A DNA stretch of 64,000 nucleotides from Agapanthus africanus (lineage: Eukaryota > Streptophyta > Magnoliopsida > Asparagales > Amaryllidaceae): NCBI GenBank assembly GCA_030015575.1, contig JASDDO010000028.1:23601154-23665153 (forward strand), written 5' to 3'. Position numbers and translations under genes: made by a program. A model generated the notes under the pieces. It saw nothing but the letters and a program-made list of their open reading frames with translations. It was not told the DNA's origin and did not search any database. Shown piece after piece: positions 61,397-64,000 of the stretch (position 1 is the stretch's first letter; every line of letters begins with the position of its first letter).

Positions 61397-64000
61397 ATGG
61401 CCTCAAATTGCTCGAACTGCTCGAAGTGCCAATGCAACCGGCGCTCCGTCTCACCTGGAGGCATAACATATGGGCCTCAAGCGGCCTCCGTCCTTACTAT
61501 GCCTGTGGAGCAAGTAACTCAGGCTACCACTGGCCTGTTCTTCGGAACCATGATCCCTCCAGCAAGCTTCGCCATCCCTGTGCTCGCACCGGAAGCTTCA
61601 AGAAAGTCGGTCTTCGATCGACTTGCTACTCCCACGGCCCCTCTCAACGGGTCGTCCAATTCTTCAGTCTTCACCAGGCTGAGCTTGAGCACCAAAGGGC
61701 CTATCAAGAAGCCCATAACACCTGAGGCGGCCATCCCAAAAAAGACAGCTGCTCCTGAAGTCATCAAGGCGGCTTCTCCGCCCAGAGGATCGGTTTTCGC
61801 GAGACTGACTGCTCCCGTGCCCACCCCCGCTCAGAAATCTGCTTTTGACCGGTTAGACAAAACTCCTCAACGGACGTCAGTCTTCAAGAGGCTGACACCG
61901 GCAACAGTCCCTCACCTGAACAGGGGGCAAGAAGAAGCTGTCTCTGTAGCTGAACCAATACCGACAGCTCGTCATGCCCGACGACGCCACTGGCGCCGGA
62001 TAAGGAAGACTGGGGGCAACTCCCCCTTTAGGATAACTCCGCCAGCTCCAACGATGGAAGTTAATGCTGCTGTTCTAACCAGGAACAACTTTGAGCTGCT
62101 GAACAAGGTACGCAGAAACTCGCCAACTGCGGTGCTCAAAAGATCTCCTCCACCGGTAGAGACCACCGTGGAAGTAGAAAAGCCGGAGCAGTCTCCTCAA
62201 TCGCTGTCTTCCAGGATCTACAAGACATGGCGACGAGTCCGAGAATCTGTGATTGATCCTAATTTCTCTCGCCAGCACAAGAAGTCGAAAGGTCGGCAGG
62301 AAGAAAATCCCCCTGTCATGCAACGAAAGGCGACGACCACTTGGGTGCCTAAAGCAACGGCCCCCTCAACTTCAACAGCCCATAAGAGAAGAAGGCCGAA
62401 GAAAGTCCTCACGCCGACGACGAATATCAAAGGTGGTGAACCCAAACGCCCTAAGTCAGGGGGCATTGTGGTTCATACCGTCTACATGGCGTCTGGTAAA
62501 GAGGACAGCCGCATATCCACGGGTCATAGACCGCTTACGCGGTCGGTGACCAAAGCGCAGGAGCAGCAGCAGAAGCTCCAAGAAATGATGACCGCGATGG
62601 ATGCACTCACTGGGCAAAAAGAAAGCCCTGAAGCGTCCTCAGATGAACGCCAGGAGCAAGAAACTGACGCCGAATTCCTTCGTCGGATATTGGAGAAGAA
62701 GGATAAAGAGGCTGCTGAACAAGCAGCCAACATAAAGCGTATGGGCCTCATATTCCAAGACATGGTGGGGATGATGATCCAACAAGATCCTCCGGCCGAA
62801 GATCCCCCGATCGTCCTTGAAGACGATAGGGGAGAAACGTCGAATCCTCCACCAACTCTGTCAACAGCTAAGGAGGAGACAATCTCCAAAGCTGATTTGG
62901 ACGAGTACATAGCCCAACAAAGATGGGTTCATCATGCGACTGAAGCAGACGGCCAGGTCGTAAAAACAGGACGACCATATCCGAGCTGGTATGACCAGAT
63001 CAAGTACCAGCCGGGCTACACAATTCCCAAGTTCCATGTCTATAAGGGGACGGGCAATCCCCACCAGCATGTTGCCCAGTTCAGGGCACTCTGCGGCAAC
63101 ACCGGCGGTGATGACAAACTATTGCTTCGCTAGTTCGTCGGCAGCTTGTCAGATACAGCGTTCGAGTGGTACTCTGAGCTCCCAAATGACTCTATCAAGA
63201 CCTTCGCGGAGATGGAGCTACTGTTTACCCAGTGTTTTGCAAGCGTCAGCGAACGCATCCCGATGACGGCACTGATTAACGCCAGGGTGAAGCCAGGCGA
63301 GACATGGGTCCAATATGCTATACGGTGGCGGAACTTATGGTCGAAATGCGAGCAACGCATTGAAGAAGCTCCTGCAGTGGGTATGTTTGTGGGAACCCTT
63401 GATCCGCAAGCAACCATCTCGCAATTTATGATGTTCTTCAAGCCGACTACCTTCCAGGCCCTGATCGACAAGTTAGCGCAAATGGATCAGATGAGCCATA
63501 GACCTCCTCTTCCAAAGCCAGACTCCCAAAATGATAAGGGGAAGGGAAAAGCGATCGTTGTCGCTAATGCTCAACAACAGCCGAGCAACTCGAAGCCGGT
63601 TGTTCGTCAAAATAATATGCGTCCGCATGTACCCCTTGAGGAGAGACTAGGACGTCCTTACTCGTTTCCCCGAGATAAAACGAGAAGATTATTCGAGCTG
63701 GTGTTGCGCAACCGACTCATAAAGCTGCCGGAGCTAAAACGTCCGTCGCAACCAAATGATGTCAATGAGCCCAACTACTGTCCCTATTACCGAGTACTGG
63801 GTCATCCGATCGAAGATTGCTATGTCTTCAAAAATTGGCTTGAAGACCAGTACCAACAGGGCAAGTTCGCGTTATCCGACAGATGGAAGGTTAATCCGCC
63901 GCAACCTCACGCCTCTAAGAGGTTGAATATGCCGGGGGCAATGTGCTCTCTCGTTGAAGAAGCCCCATTGGAGGTTGTGCTGTCAGCCAAGACAAAGAGG
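61397..64000 (+). pseudogene. Tat-B gag N-terminal region and gag core (one premature stop)
   Basis: ATG at 61397 begins MASNCSNCSKCQCNRRS and the GGITYGPQ motif. Five S-(V/A)-F-x-R-L motifs follow (KSVFDRL, SSVFTRL, GSVFARL, KSAFDRL, TSVFKRL), then an arginine-rich segment (RHARRRHWRRIRK) and an acidic helix. The gag domain reads YTIPKFHVYKGTGNPHQHVA. TAG at 63131-63133 interrupts it (CAG in Tat-A). The frame then continues open to the window end through FEWYSELP and Cys/His module 1 (here CPYYRVLGHPIEDC, with Y for the usual H). Only one lesion is seen in 2.6 kb, so Tat-B is better preserved here than Tat-A. Confidence 0.88.

Larger units (their letters stand above)
21305..64000 (-). mobile_element. 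Minus-strand Tekay-like LTR element without pol, split by later insertions
   Basis: Two copies of an LTR of about 3.9 kb flank a 3.5-kb interior. The 3' LTR (minus orientation) is 21305-21557 plus 40498-44174. The interior is 44175-47657. The 5' LTR is 47658-48433 plus 56921-58804 and continues beyond the window. On the minus strand the LTR runs TGTAACATTT...GGGTCATGACA. A primer site TGGTATCAGAGC follows the 5' LTR and a chromovirus-type polypurine tract precedes the 3' LTR. No protease, RT or integrase was seen in the interior, so it looks non-autonomous or deleted. It is inserted into Tat-I; GGTAT at 21300-21304 would be its target duplication. Confidence 0.82.
58805..64000 (+). mobile_element. 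Second Tat-lineage element (Tat-B), open at the window end
   Basis: A complete 5' LTR (58805-61246), a primer site and the gag N-terminal and core regions are present, all co-linear with Tat-A. The left target duplication is TCACC. The LTR and gag differ from Tat-A by many substitutions and by repeat copy number, so it is a separate insertion of a related subfamily. Protease, RT and the rest should follow to the right. Confidence 0.92.

Overview
This window is plant (angiosperm) nuclear DNA made almost entirely of nested transposable elements. I found no ordinary host gene, no rRNA gene and no functional tRNA gene. The plant assignment rests on the families present: a CACTA (En/Spm) transposon, Tekay/Del-type and Tat-type Ty3/gypsy elements, a long-LTR Ty1/copia element and a plant-type RTE LINE, with initiator-tRNA-Met-like primer sites (TGGTATCAGAGC) in two of them.

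The order of insertion can be read from the junctions. The oldest layer is a CACTA transposon on the + strand (about 8221-17670) with a TNPD-like transposase, DUF4218/DUF4216-like segments and a second multi-exon gene. Three elements entered it. On the left is a Tekay-type chromovirus (1-8220; its 5' part lies outside the window), itself hit by a 1.57-kb solo LTR at 3680-5245 flanked by the 5-bp duplication ATGTG. In an intron of the second gene sits an RTE LINE (12159-15321) with a 22-bp target duplication. On the right is an inverted, collapsed Tat element (17671-21304, minus strand).

The inverted Tat element was in turn entered by a minus-strand, Tekay-like element with LTRs of about 3.9 kb and no recognisable pol (21305 to beyond 64000). 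Its 3' LTR received an 18.9-kb Tat element, called Tat-A here (21558-40497, + strand, duplication CTCCC). Its 5' LTR received a minus-strand copia element (48434-56698), a fragment of the solo-LTR family (56697-56920) and a second Tat element, Tat-B (58805 to the window end). The second LTR copy still shows the empty site for Tat-A at 47917.

The coding parts are decayed. Lesions include CAA/CAG/CGA-to-stop changes and occasional frameshifts. Tat-A retains the gag, protease, RT, RNase H, archaeal-type RNase H and integrase order of the Tat lineage, plus an unbroken antisense ORF between integrase and the 3' LTR.

The most unusual signals are non-coding. (1) The Tat-A 3' untranslated region holds two arrays of short hairpins whose loops are conserved while the stem sequences differ and stay self-complementary. 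(2) The copia element holds three inverted repeats with unrelated arms around the same 20-nt spacer. (3) The ends of two LTR families share single-stranded linkers but have replaced the stems between them in a compensatory way. (4) An untranslated leader block of about 210 bp is shared by the copia element and the Tekay-like element. All similarities and pairings were judged by eye.
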